A DNA stretch of 64,000 nt from Devosia sp. (GTDB taxonomy: Bacteria > Pseudomonadota > Alphaproteobacteria > Rhizobiales > Devosiaceae), in the NCBI GenBank assembly GCA_015234425.1, contig JADGNE010000054.1:1-64000 (forward strand). Reading direction: 5' to 3'. The position numbers and the translations under genes were made by a program. The notes beneath the pieces are model-generated. The model was given only the letters and a program-made list of their open reading frames with translations, did not search any database and was not told where the DNA came from. Positions 1 to 8,711 of this stretch are shown piece after piece. Positions within the stretch are counted from its first letter, which is position 1. Each line of letters begins with the position of its first letter.

Positions 1-97
1 CCTCATCCGTGAGCATAGGCGACCCTGATACCTGCGGTCCTCACCGGATGCTTACCTTCGTTAGCACACTGTCAGCGTTGAGACGCTCAAAGTGAGA
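1..97. other. Left edge, no gene recognised
   Basis: No reading frame with convincing protein features is present. The only structure seen is the GTTAGC direct-repeat block starting at 60, listed separately. A promoter for a gene lying left of the window cannot be excluded. Confidence 0.4.
60..87. repeat. GTTAGC-type repeat, copy 1
   Basis: This block resembles 11731-11757: both begin GTTAGCA, continue with ACTGT, AGC, GAG and CGCT in the same order, and differ at about five positions plus one gap. In copy 2 the two GTTAGC half-sites are 11 bp apart, one helical turn, which suits a protein-binding site. Function unknown. Confidence 0.35.
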
Positions 98-124
98 AAA
101 AAGGGGCCCGAGGGCCCCTTTCTG
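98..124 (-). terminator. Rho-independent terminator of the adenine deaminase-like gene
   Basis: GGGGCCC (103-109) and GGGCCCC (112-118) form a GC stem with a two-base loop. Read on the minus strand, the stem is followed by a run of six T. It starts a few bases after the stop codon of the minus-strand gene at 129. Confidence 0.85.
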
Positions 125-128
125 TTTG

Positions 129-1997
129 TTACCAGACGATGGGATGGGTCTCGCCGGTACTGACATTGACGAAGCCGTCCGGAGCCAGAGGGGAGGGGGC
201 CACCAGCACCCAGCGCCAGGGAGAACAGGTGAGCGTCGCAAACGCCAGCCGCTCCGGGAAACCCGGCCACCAGCGGGGTGAGAAGGTGGGCTCATACATC
301 CATTCAATGGTTTCGCCCTGGCGATAGAGCTCAACCATCTCCGCATCGAGCTCTGGCGCCGGCCGGCAGGTCATGAGCCCACCGATCTCGTAGCGGACCG
401 TGGCGAGGACCTTGCCGCCGCTCACGAGGGCCCAGCCACCCTGGATCTCGTTGAGCGTGTTGACGGCCAGGGCCATCGCCTCGTCTGAAGACCCGACCAC
501 CCAGATATTGTGCTTGTCGTGGCCCATCGAGCAGGCCAGCGCCGTGTTTGGCGTCTTCGGTCCGGTACCCAGCCAGAACATCTTTGCGATTTTTGCCTCG
601 CCCGAGAAGCGATCGATAATGGCGAATTTGGTGATGTTGCGATCGCTGTCCCGCTGAACCAAGCCATCGACGACCGGCAGTTCGCTGGTGATGAATTCGT
701 CGTGCCAATGGAAGGGACGGAGGAGAGCCGCATTGACGCTCTGTCGTTCCGTTGGCGCGGCAATGGCGAAATCCTGGGCGGTTACGGTGCGCTGGATATT
801 GACCGAGCGACGCGCCCATTCCGGCCAGTCGATTTTTGGGACTTCGGCGACATAGGCCTTGCCGTCTGAGACTTGACGGCCATCGGCCCAGACTTCGGTG
901 ATGGAGAGTGTCTTTTCATCGTCGAGCAGCACGAGGTCGGCGAAGCGACCGGGGGCAATGGCGCCGACCCAGGGGGTGACGCGCATGTGGCGGGCCGGAT
1001 TGATGGTGACCATCTGCACGGCGATCTCGAGCGGCAGACCGGCCTCCATGGCGAGGCGGACATTATGGTCGGTCGCGCCGAGCTTCATCGTATCCGAGGC
1101 GCTGCGATCATCGGTGCAGAGCGCAAAGTTGGACCAGTCCTGTTGTCCAGCCGCGAGGAGGCCCTTGACCATGTCCTGCAGGGAATGGGGGCGCAGTTCC
1201 ATGAAGAGGCCGCGGCGCAGTTTGTCGGCGACTTCCTCTGTGGTCCAGGCCTCGTGATCCGACGCCATGCCGGCGCCGGCAAAGGCGTTGATATCGTTGA
1301 TGTCGCGCATGCCGGCGGCATGGCCTTCGACCACGCCGCGCTGGGCGAAGGTTGCCTCGATCATGCCCCAGAGGCGCTCATGGGACGGGTTCTCTGGGTT
1401 CCACACTGCGGGCCAGTCCATGACCTCGTCGAGGCCGGCTACCGAGAGTTCGTCGCGCAGAAAGCCCTGCTGCTCGTCAAAGCCGAAATGTCCGCCGCCC
1501 CATTCATAGGCCGTCGGTGGCACGGCCGAGCCGGGCAGAGGGAAGATTTTTGCGGGCGAGCCGGCCTTGCGGGCGGTCAGCCAGAATTCGAGGTTTTTCG
1601 GGCCCTTGACGTTGGAGAATTCGTGGCTGGCTTCGCAGGTCCAGGTGCAGCCATGCGGGAGCACCAGCGCGGCCTCCCATTCGGGGGTCAGGTGACTGGA
1701 TTCAATATGCTTGTGCACCTCGCCAAAGCCGGGGACGGCGCTGAGGTGGCTGCGGTCGATCCGTTCCTTGACCGCGCCGGGATAGGCGCCCGTGGGGCCC
1801 ACCCAGGCGATGCGGCGGCCGGAGATGACGACTTCCTGGTCTTCGTGCCAGTTACGGCCGTAGACGTCGAGAAGGCGTCCGATGCGCACGGCGCGATCGG
1901 CGGGGCGCTTGCCGAGGGCGACCAGCGCCAGATGCTTGCGGATGGCCACTTCATCTCTGGCATTGATGATGAGGTCGTCGGGGAGCGTATCGGTCAC
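129..1997 (-). CDS. Adenine deaminase family amidohydrolase
   Basis: Predicted cytosolic metal-dependent amidohydrolase of the adenine deaminase (Ade) family, which converts adenine to hypoxanthine in purine salvage. From the GTG at 1997 it is 622 residues, slightly above the usual 580-600. The N-terminal metal motif reads H-K-H (about residues 95-97) followed by IESS, and later GHAAGM, SDHE and CTDD motifs match the amidohydrolase core; a C-terminal adenine deaminase domain follows. Compared with typical Ade, the context around the first histidines and the DPHE-type motif (here ASHEF) is altered, so the substrate may differ. An ATG at 2078 is an alternative start; GTG 1997 is preferred because family-like sequence (LPDDLIINARDEV) begins just after it. 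It is divergent from a nucleoside hydrolase, which supports a nucleoside or base salvage role. Confidence 0.85.
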   Translation of the reverse strand: MTDTLPDDLIINARDEVAIRKHLALVALGKRPADRAVRIGRLLDVYGRNWHEDQEVVISGRRIAWVGPTGAYPGAVKERIDRSHLSAVPGFGEVHKHIESSHLTPEWEAALVLPHGCTWTCEASHEFSNVKGPKNLEFWLTARKAGSPAKIFPLPGSAVPPTAYEWGGGHFGFDEQQGFLRDELSVAGLDEVMDWPAVWNPENPSHERLWGMIEATFAQRGVVEGHAAGMRDINDINAFAGAGMASDHEAWTTEEVADKLRRGLFMELRPHSLQDMVKGLLAAGQQDWSNFALCTDDRSASDTMKLGATDHNVRLAMEAGLPLEIAVQMVTINPARHMRVTPWVGAIAPGRFADLVLLDDEKTLSITEVWADGRQVSDGKAYVAEVPKIDWPEWARRSVNIQRTVTAQDFAIAAPTERQSVNAALLRPFHWHDEFITSELPVVDGLVQRDSDRNITKFAIIDRFSGEAKIAKMFWLGTGPKTPNTALACSMGHDKHNIWVVGSSDEAMALAVNTLNEIQGGWALVSGGKVLATVRYEIGGLMTCRPAPELDAEMVELYRQGETIEWMYEPTFSPRWWPGFPERLAFATLTCSPWRWVLVAPSPLAPDGFVNVSTGETHPIVW

Positions 1998-2217
1998 GGG
2001 CTGGTCCAGAAGGCAAAGGGAGATTGGTACTCGTTCTGTGCCATGGCGAGCGGCCGCGCGGCAATCGCCCGCGACCATTTGGCTCGCCTGGGGCTGACAG
2101 GCGGCGCAGGCTCGTTTATTGGCAGGGGCTGGTTCAAGGGCCGGGCGACCCGTCTAATTCGCCACTCCACTCCAATTATCGAAGGCCGCCGCGAAGTGGC
2201 CCGACTGGGACAATATA

Positions 2218-3174
2218 ATGGCACGCAAACTTATCCTGGATACCGACGGCGGCGTTGATGACGCCCAGGCGCTTCTCATGATGATCGCCAACGATCGGAC
2301 GCCAGACTATATCACCACGGTTTTTGGCAATGTCGGGCTCGACGCTGCTACGCGCAACATCCTCACCGTGCTGGCTGTTGCCGGCAAGGGCGACGTTCCA
2401 GTGCACAAGGGCGCCGAGCGGCCGCTGACCCAGCCGGTTATCGACGCGAAATATATCCATGGCGACGACGGCCTTGGTGGTGCGCCGCGCCCGGCAGTGC
2501 TGCCCGAGATTGCCGGCACTGACGCCATCGGTTTTCTGGTCTCGACCTTCCGTGCTGCGGCTGCAGCGGGCGACAAGGTTGATATCCTGATGATCGGTCC
2601 TCTGACCAATCTCGCGCTGGCGCTGCGTATTGCGCCCGATATCGTCGCAGGCATCGGCCAGCTCACCATCATGGGCGCGACCGTTTATGGGCGCGGCAAC
2701 ACCACGCCGGCGGCAGAGTTCAATATCTATGCCGATCCCGAGGCCGCCGCGATCGTCTTCGGTGCCGAGATCGAGATGCTGGTCGCTCCCTGGGAACCCT
2801 GCGTCACCCATTTCATGACCGGCGCAGAAGTCGAGGCCATGCTGGCGGAAATTCCGGACAGCCCGGAAAAGCAGTTTTCGACCGCCCTTGTCGAGCACGC
2901 CCGACGGACCACTGTCGGCTATGGTGGCGAGGATCATTTCCGCTTTGTCGATCCACTGGCCATTGCCGCTGTCATCGAGCCTGAGCTGGTGACCAAGACC
3001 ATTCGCGCCTCTATCGGCGTGTCGCTGGCGCCGGGGATCACCCGCGGCATGACGGTTGTGGATCCGTCGGGGCGGCTGGGCACGCCGATGGTGACGATCA
3101 TCGAGGAAGCCAAGGTGGATCGGCTGGTGGCGCTCTATCGCGCCTCGGTCGCCTATCGGGCGAAGGTCAACTGA
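2218..3174 (+). CDS. Nucleoside hydrolase (IunH/URH family)
   Basis: Cleaves the N-glycosidic bond of ribonucleosides to give base and ribose. The protein has 318 residues, the family length. The calcium-binding signature DTDGGVDD is at residues 8-15, and the family's later elements (MIGPLTNLAL, the AEFN stretch and the EPCVTHF region) are present. There is no signal peptide, so it should act in the cytosol. The start ATG has GGGA about eight bases upstream. The neighbouring divergent adenine deaminase-like gene could process the released base. A strong terminator follows at 3181. The specific nucleoside preference cannot be read from sequence. Confidence 0.93.
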   Translation: MARKLILDTDGGVDDAQALLMMIANDRTPDYITTVFGNVGLDAATRNILTVLAVAGKGDVPVHKGAERPLTQPVIDAKYIHGDDGLGGAPRPAVLPEIAGTDAIGFLVSTFRAAAAAGDKVDILMIGPLTNLALALRIAPDIVAGIGQLTIMGATVYGRGNTTPAAEFNIYADPEAAAIVFGAEIEMLVAPWEPCVTHFMTGAEVEAMLAEIPDSPEKQFSTALVEHARRTTVGYGGEDHFRFVDPLAIAAVIEPELVTKTIRASIGVSLAPGITRGMTVVDPSGRLGTPMVTIIEEAKVDRLVALYRASVAYRAKVN

Positions 3175-3180
3175 AAATAG

Positions 3181-3207
3181 AAAGGGCGGCCTCCGGGCCG
3201 CCCTTTT
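3181..3207. terminator. Bidirectional terminator
   Basis: AAAGGGCGGCC (3181-3191) pairs perfectly with GGCCGCCCTTT (3196-3206) around a TCCG loop. T-rich sequence follows on the plus strand and A-rich precedes it, so it can serve both the nucleoside hydrolase and the convergent ATPase gene ending at 3221. Confidence 0.9.
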
Positions 3208-3220
3208 CAATTCCAGTGTC

Positions 3221-4735
3221 TTATTCTGCAGCGCCGCGCTCGTCAGCGAGCACATCGGGACCGGCCGGATCGCCCGGCGTAGTCTCGGCGCCGAGGTCGG
3301 GGAAGGCGGCGATGCGCAGGCCGCGGAAGTCGGTGCGGATGACGATGAGGCCGCGCTCTTCGAACCAAGTCAGCAGACGCCGGGCACGGCTTGCCGAATG
3401 GGTGCCATAGAGGCGGGCGATGGTTGCATCAGACGGGCAGGGCTGGCCGGTAAGGGCTGCCTGCGCCACGACGAGGAACACGCCCTGAACGTCGTCCGTC
3501 AGGGTTTCAGACAGCGACAGCGCCTGCTGCCATCCGTCCGAAGCGGCAACTTCGTCATCCGGCGCGACACGCGCAATGGCGAGAAGGCGCTTGAAAGCGG
3601 GCAGGGCTGGCGGCTCGCCGGGGACGCGACGAATGCGGCAGCGCACCAGAAAGTCCTGATAGAGCTGGGCCGTCGTGCGGAAGCCGGCGTCGGGATCGCT
3701 CATCAGCTCGATCATCACGGCCTTGATCATGGCCTCGCGTTCGGCTTCGTCGATTTCCGGGAACAGCGACGCGGGAGCTTCCGGCTCGCGTTCGGCGCGG
3801 GCGCGGGCCACTTGGGCGAGAAGGTCATTGGTAGAGGGCGGCGGCGGGGGCGGCGGACGCCGCACGATGGGACGCGCGAGTTCTTCTGGATCCATCGTGA
3901 AGATGAGATCGGCCGCATCTTCGGGCGCTTCTGGAAGCGGCGTCAGCTTGGGGCTGGTGGAGCGCGGCGCGGTTTCCACCGCTCCGATCACCACCGGCAG
4001 CGGACGCCGGGAGATCGCCGGCCCGAGGGCGACGAAATGACCACGGGCCAGATCGCGGAATTGCTCGGCCTGGCGGCGGTCCATGCCGAGGAGATCGGCG
4101 GCGCGGGCCATGTCGATATCAAGGAAGGTACGGCCCATGAGGAAATTGGAGGCCTCGGCCGCCACGTTTTTGGCGAGCTTGGCGAGTCGCTGCGTGGCGA
4201 TGACGCCGGCAAGGCCGCGCTTTCGGCCACGGCACATCAGGTTGGTCATGGCGCCCAGCGAGGCTTTTCGCGCTTCGTCGGAGACTTCGCCGCCGACAGC
4301 GGGCGCGAAGAGCTGGGCTTCGTCAACCACCACGAGCACGGGATACCAATAGTCGCGGTCGGCGTCGAACATGCCGCCAAGGAAGGCTGCGGCAGCGCGC
4401 ATCTGCTGCTCGGCGTCGAGACCTTCCAGATTGACCACCACCGATACCCGGTGCTGGCGCACGCGCGCGGCAATCCGGGTCAACTCGGCTTCCGTCCGCG
4501 TGGCATCGACCACCAGATGACCGAACTTGTCGGCGAGGGTGACGAAGTCCCCTTCCGGATCAATAACGCATTGCTGCACCCAGGGTGCGGACTGCTCCAG
4601 CAACCGGCGCAGCAAGTGTGACTTGCCCGAACCGGAATTGCCCTGCACCAAGAGGCGGGTCGCCAACAATTCTTCGAGGTCCATATGGGCGGCGCCGGCC
4701 CCCCGGCTCTCGCCCATGTCGATCGCTACCTGCAT
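3221..4735 (-). CDS. HerA/DUF87-type ATP-binding protein
   Basis: A 504-residue P-loop ATPase of the HerA/FtsK superfamily (DUF87-type). Walker A is GNSGSGKS at about residues 32-39 and Walker B is VLVVVDEAQ at about 133-141. GVIATQR near 178 is the sensor-like strand of this family. The C-terminal third contains a run of seven prolines near residue 295 and then a probable helical, winged-helix-like part. HerA proteins are hexameric DNA pumps, in archaea paired with the NurA nuclease; no NurA or nuclease neighbour is visible, so the role (DNA translocation or repair) is inferred from family only. ATG 4735 is preferred over the GTG one codon earlier because GCAGGAG lies at good spacing. Runs convergent to the nucleoside hydrolase. 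Confidence 0.85.
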   Translation of the reverse strand: MQVAIDMGESRGAGAAHMDLEELLATRLLVQGNSGSGKSHLLRRLLEQSAPWVQQCVIDPEGDFVTLADKFGHLVVDATRTEAELTRIAARVRQHRVSVVVNLEGLDAEQQMRAAAAFLGGMFDADRDYWYPVLVVVDEAQLFAPAVGGEVSDEARKASLGAMTNLMCRGRKRGLAGVIATQRLAKLAKNVAAEASNFLMGRTFLDIDMARAADLLGMDRRQAEQFRDLARGHFVALGPAISRRPLPVVIGAVETAPRSTSPKLTPLPEAPEDAADLIFTMDPEELARPIVRRPPPPPPPSTNDLLAQVARARAEREPEAPASLFPEIDEAEREAMIKAVMIELMSDPDAGFRTTAQLYQDFLVRCRIRRVPGEPPALPAFKRLLAIARVAPDDEVAASDGWQQALSLSETLTDDVQGVFLVVAQAALTGQPCPSDATIARLYGTHSASRARRLLTWFEERGLIVIRTDFRGLRIAAFPDLGAETTPGDPAGPDVLADERGAAE

Positions 4736-4870
4736 CACAACTCCTGCCGCACAAGGCCAGAAAAGGGCACAAAATCCCCGCGCGGCTTAACTGATGGAGC
4801 TGTCCTAGCACACACTGGGACCGATTCGGAAAACCCTCTCGTGCTTGTGGGGCAAAGCGTCCTGACCGGC

Positions 4871-5494
4871 CTAGCTGCCGCGCTTGCGGGCAATGACGAA
4901 ATGAGCCGCCATGCGTTTGGGCCGCCACTGGTGCTCAATGGAAAATCCGGCGCGCTCGAAAGCGTCAATGAGCTGGGAGGTGCGCATGACATCGATATGG
5001 GGCAGGAAGCCCAGACGCTTGCCGAGCGGCGCGATGAGGCCAAAGAGGGGGATCATTTCGGCCACGCAGGCTGTGCTCGAAACGAAATAGCCGCCGGGCT
5101 TGAGCACCCGGTGCACGGTGCTTATGGCCTTGGCCTTGTCTTCGAGAAGGTGCAGGACCGACATCGCCATTACCATGTCGAAACTGTCGCTCTCGAGGGC
5201 GATGTCCTCAATGGCCCCCTGCTCGAAACTGACATTTCTTATTCCGGCGGCTTCGGCCTTGCCCTTGGCGATTTCGATCATCCGGCTTGAGAAATCGACG
5301 GCGCGGATATGCTGGACATGGGGTGCGTGGACTAGGGCGGTCGAGCCGGTGCCGCAGCCGAACTCGAGCACATTCATGTCGCTGCGCATGCGCCGACGCG
5401 TCTCGGCCAGTTTGACCTGATAGCTCGCCTCGTCGGCGATCGGCGTGGCCGCGTATTTGTCAGCGGTCCTATCCCAGAAACTACTCGCGGCCAT
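4871..5494 (-). CDS. Class I SAM-dependent methyltransferase
   Basis: A 207-residue soluble methyltransferase. Motif I, VLEFGCGTG, lies at residues 42-50, the acidic AVDFSS strand near 67, and LLEDKAKAISTVHRVLKPGG is the post-motif region typical of UbiE/Methyltransf_11 proteins. The substrate is not evident; small-molecule methylation is the usual role. The ATG at 5494 has GAGGAG seven bases upstream, better than upstream GTG/ATG codons at 5512/5509. It is divergent from a LysR-type regulator 92 bp away, which may control it. Confidence 0.88.
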   Translation of the reverse strand: MAASSFWDRTADKYAATPIADEASYQVKLAETRRRMRSDMNVLEFGCGTGSTALVHAPHVQHIRAVDFSSRMIEIAKGKAEAAGIRNVSFEQGAIEDIALESDSFDMVMAMSVLHLLEDKAKAISTVHRVLKPGGYFVSSTACVAEMIPLFGLIAPLGKRLGFLPHIDVMRTSQLIDAFERAGFSIEHQWRPKRMAAHFVIARKRGS

Positions 5495-5586
5495 GGCCTG
5501 GCTCCTCATCACATTGGCCGCAAATCTACTCCGCCCGGATCATCAACAAAATTGCAGATTTAGGCACAATCGATATACACATATGC

Positions 5587-6501
5587 ATGGAAAAGGGCGG
5601 CGACTTCGATTGGAACCAGGTTCGGGCCCTGCTGGCGACGGTAGAGGCAGGGTCATTGTCCGCCGCTGCCCGCCAATTGGGTCTTACCCAGCCAACGCTC
5701 GGACGGCAGGTTGCGGCCCTCGAAGCGGCGCTTGGCGTCACCCTGTTCGAGCGGCTCGGCCGGAAACTGGTGCTGACCCAGGCCGGGCGAGAGTTCGTTG
5801 CCCCGCTTCAAGCCATGGGCGAAGCCGCCAATCGCATTTCGCTGATTGCCTCCCGGCAGTGTCATGCGATCGAAGGCGTGGTGCGTGTCACCACAAGCGA
5901 TGTTTACGCTGTTCACGTGCTGCCGCCTTTTCTCACCCGGGTGCGCGAGCTGGCGCCAAATCTCGTCATCGACGTGCTCGCCTCCAATGAGGTCGAGGAT
6001 CTGATGCGCCGCCGCGCCGATATCGCCATTCGGCATGTTCGGCCGGAACAGGATGAGCTGATCGCCCGGCGCTGTCCCGATGCCTCGGCGCGGATTTACG
6101 GCAGCCGCAGCTATCTCGACCGCGTGGGACGACCGGCAAGCGTCGAGGATCTCTCGCGGCTGGATTTTGTCGGCGTCAGTGAGCGCAACGATCTCATGAT
6201 CGCCGAACTGGCGCGCCGGGGCATAGCGGTGACCGACCGGAATTTCCCGCTGACCACGGGCAGCGCCCTCGTGGGGTGGAGCTGGGTGCGGCAGGGGCTC
6301 GGCCTTGGGGTGATGATGGAGGCTGTGGGCAGCCGGACCGAGGATGTGGAGGATGCTTTTCCCGCGTTTCCTGGCGTCCCAGTGCCCACCTGGCTGGCCA
6401 CGCATCGCGAACTGCGGACCAGCCGCCGCATCAGATTGGTGTTCGATCTCCTCGCCGATCACTTCAAGTCTTCGTCGCCCTTCCCGTCACTGCTTGATTG
6501 A
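5587..6501 (+). CDS. LysR family transcriptional regulator
   Basis: A 304-residue LTTR. The N-terminal winged helix-turn-helix spans about residues 5-65 (WNQVRALLATVEAGSLSAAA, then LTQPTLGRQVAALE), followed by a linker helix and the periplasmic-binding-protein-like effector domain. The usual LysR length is about 300. It lies divergent to the methyltransferase and just upstream of a Gfo/Idh/MocA oxidoreductase on the same strand, so either could be its target. The spacer at 5495-5586 is AT-rich and is the obvious place for the binding site. Effector unknown. Confidence 0.94.
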   Translation: MEKGGDFDWNQVRALLATVEAGSLSAAARQLGLTQPTLGRQVAALEAALGVTLFERLGRKLVLTQAGREFVAPLQAMGEAANRISLIASRQCHAIEGVVRVTTSDVYAVHVLPPFLTRVRELAPNLVIDVLASNEVEDLMRRRADIAIRHVRPEQDELIARRCPDASARIYGSRSYLDRVGRPASVEDLSRLDFVGVSERNDLMIAELARRGIAVTDRNFPLTTGSALVGWSWVRQGLGLGVMMEAVGSRTEDVEDAFPAFPGVPVPTWLATHRELRTSRRIRLVFDLLADHFKSSSPFPSLLD

Positions 6502-6582
6502 CAGGCTGGGCGGGATCGTCAATCTTGTATGGTAGATGCAACCGGCCGGATCGGCCATAGTTCGAAGACGACAGCCCCAAAG

Positions 6583-7887
6583 ATGAAATATGCAATCGTC
6601 GGGACCGGCGGGCGGCACCAGATGTTCCGCAATGCCGTGACTGAAACTCATGCCGAAACCGCCGAACTTGTGGCACTGTGTGACGTCAACCAGAGCCGGC
6701 TTGCGCTCTCTGCCAGCAAGGTGCCGAACCGTGGTGGCAATGGCATTGCCACCTATCTGGCCGAAGATTTCGACCGCATGCTCACCGAGCAGGACCCGGA
6801 CACGGTGATCGTCACCACGCCGGACTATCTGCACGATGAGTATATCGTCCGCTCGCTGCGGGCCGGTCGCAATGTGATGACCGAAAAGCCGATGACCACC
6901 GATCTGGCTCGGCTCAAGAGGATCATGGATGCGCAGCGCGAAACCGGCAAGAAGGTCACGGTGACCTTCAACTACCGCTATTCGCCGGCGCGCACCCAGC
7001 TCAAGGAAATCCTGATGAGCGGGACCATTGGCGAGATTACCGCCATCGATTTCCGCTGGTATCTCGACCGGGTCCATGGCGCCGACTACTTCCGCCGCTG
7101 GCACCGCTATAAGGACAAGTCGGGCGGGCTTCTGGTGCACAAGTCCACGCACCATTTCGACTTGCTGAACTGGTGGGCGGCTTCCACCCCGGTGTCCGTG
7201 TCTGCCACTGGCAAGCGGGATTTCTATACGCCCGAAATGGCGATCAAGCTTGGTCTAGAAGGACACGGTCCCCGCTGCCACACCTGCCCGGTCGCCCACA
7301 AATGCGCTTTTCGTATGGATCTTGAAGCCGACGAGCCACTAAAGCAGCTCTACCTCGATACCGAAAAGGACGACGGCTACTGGCGCGACAAGTGCGTTTT
7401 TGCCGACGACATCACCATTGAGGATACGATGCAGGTGCAGGCGCGCTATGCCTCGGGCACCTCGCTCAACTATACGCTGGTCGCCTATTCCCCCTGGGAG
7501 GGGCTGGAGGTCAAATTCCACGGCACCAAGGGTGAGCTGACGCATAAGCACATCGAGGTCCATGGCGTCTTTGCCGGGGGCCATCGGGAACGCGGCGGCG
7601 ACGAGGAAGTCGAGGCCATGACCACCGAACTGCATCTCGCCGGTGGTCTGCCCCAGAAGCTCGACGTCTGGACGGGCAAGGGGAGCCACGGCGGCGCTGA
7701 TCCGATCATGCTCGGCTATCTGTTCAATCCGGACGGGATGCCGGAAGACCAATATGGCCGCGCCTCCGATCAGGTGGCCGGCGCCTGGTCGATCCTCACC
7801 GGAATTGCGGCGAACAAGTCGATTGCAGAGAACGGCGCGCGCGTCGAAATTGCCCAGATGCTCGCCGAGGCCGGGATTACGCTCTGA
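6583..7887 (+). CDS. Gfo/Idh/MocA family oxidoreductase
   Basis: A 434-residue NAD(P)-dependent sugar or inositol dehydrogenase-type enzyme. The Rossmann start MKYAIVGTGG is at the N-terminus and the conserved EKP motif at residues 101-103 marks the active-site region. A cysteine group (CHTCPVAHKC plus a nearby cysteine) near residues 230-265 is unusual for the family and recalls members with a metal-binding insertion. An earlier ATG at 6529 would add 18 residues with no family resemblance. It is followed by a GntR-family gene 103 bp downstream, consistent with a carbohydrate-catabolic pair. Substrate unknown. Confidence 0.88.
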   Translation: MKYAIVGTGGRHQMFRNAVTETHAETAELVALCDVNQSRLALSASKVPNRGGNGIATYLAEDFDRMLTEQDPDTVIVTTPDYLHDEYIVRSLRAGRNVMTEKPMTTDLARLKRIMDAQRETGKKVTVTFNYRYSPARTQLKEILMSGTIGEITAIDFRWYLDRVHGADYFRRWHRYKDKSGGLLVHKSTHHFDLLNWWAASTPVSVSATGKRDFYTPEMAIKLGLEGHGPRCHTCPVAHKCAFRMDLEADEPLKQLYLDTEKDDGYWRDKCVFADDITIEDTMQVQARYASGTSLNYTLVAYSPWEGLEVKFHGTKGELTHKHIEVHGVFAGGHRERGGDEEVEAMTTELHLAGGLPQKLDVWTGKGSHGGADPIMLGYLFNPDGMPEDQYGRASDQVAGAWSILTGIAANKSIAENGARVEIAQMLAEAGITL

Positions 7888-7990
7888 TCAATTTCAGAGA
7901 CAAAAGTGCCGAAAATCCTGTGGATGGCGGCAGTGCACTAGAGCCATGGACCCTCCGGGGGCCCATGGTTGCCGGGAAGGAGATGCGACG

Positions 7991-8668
7991 ATGAGCGTGA
8001 CCGCGCCCGAAACCAGCGAACAAACCATGGCGATGCGCGTCGTCGCGGCTCTTCGCGACGACATTGTCACCATGGCCCTTCGGCCCGGCGACATCATCTC
8101 GGAAAGCGATATCGCCGGCCGCTATGGCGTGTCGCGCCAGCCCGTGCGCGAAGCCTTCATTCGCCTCGCCCAGCAGGGCCTGCTGCTGATCCGGCCCAAG
8201 CGCGCGACCGTGGTCAAGAAAATCTCCCCCGATGGCGTTCGTCAGTCGCGTTTTATCCGCGAGAGCATCGAAGTTGAGATCATCCGCCGCCTCGCAGCCC
8301 AGCCCAGTGCGGACGCGGCCGAAATCCTGACAGGCCTGATCGATGACCAGGACAAGGCATCTTCATCCGGCGACAGTCGGCGCTTCCATCTGCTTGACGA
8401 GCTCTTTCACCGCACACTCGCGCGGCTGGCCGGGGTGGAATACGCCTGGCAGCTCATCGACGATCACAAGATGCAGCTCGACCGGGTGCGCTATCTGACA
8501 CTCGGCGCGTCCTCGAGCCAGCGTGCCATCGCCGAACACCGCGCCATTGCCGAGGCAATCAAGAAGGCAGATCCTGCAGCAGCAGAAGCAGCCATGCGCG
8601 ATCATCTGGCCCGGGCAGAAGTCCTCCTGACCCAGACCATTTCCGACTTTCCCGACTATTTTGAATAG
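7991..8668 (+). CDS. GntR family regulator with FCD domain
   Basis: A 225-residue transcription factor of the FadR subfamily. The N-terminal winged HTH covers about residues 10-75 (GRYGVSRQPVREAFIRL is the recognition region). The C-terminal all-helical FCD domain carries histidines in LFHRTL, EHRAIAEAI and RDHLARAE, as in metal-binding FCD proteins that sense small acids. The start is well supported by GGAAGGAG eight bases upstream. It follows the Gfo/Idh/MocA oxidoreductase and may regulate it. Confidence 0.94.
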   Translation: MSVTAPETSEQTMAMRVVAALRDDIVTMALRPGDIISESDIAGRYGVSRQPVREAFIRLAQQGLLLIRPKRATVVKKISPDGVRQSRFIRESIEVEIIRRLAAQPSADAAEILTGLIDDQDKASSSGDSRRFHLLDELFHRTLARLAGVEYAWQLIDDHKMQLDRVRYLTLGASSSQRAIAEHRAIAEAIKKADPAAAEAAMRDHLARAEVLLTQTISDFPDYFE

Positions 8669-8678
8669 TTTGCGGTGA

Positions 8679-8703
8679 GGGCCCCGCCGACGAGGCAGGG
8701 CCC
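8679..8703. terminator. GC-rich hairpin between convergent genes
   Basis: GGGCCCCGCC (8679-8688) pairs with GGCAGGGCCC (8694-8703) with one mismatch and a five-base loop. No T tract is present on either side, so it is a weak terminator candidate for the GntR gene and the convergent peptidase. Confidence 0.5.
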
Positions 8704-8711
8704 CCTTCGCG

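Noticed and set aside
1994..2045. 16-codon frame whose stop overlaps the GTG of the adenine deaminase-like gene
   Set aside because: No Shine-Dalgarno sequence and no leader-peptide pattern; the GTGA overlap alone is too weak.
873..2258. Long open frame of 461 codons opposite the adenine deaminase-like gene
   Set aside because: The composition is a mirror of the coding frame, no domain or Shine-Dalgarno sequence is seen, and the opposite strand has clear amidohydrolase motifs.
8679..8703. Strong terminator between GntR and the M16 peptidase
   Set aside because: The stem has a mismatch and no T tract, so it is listed only as a weak hairpin.
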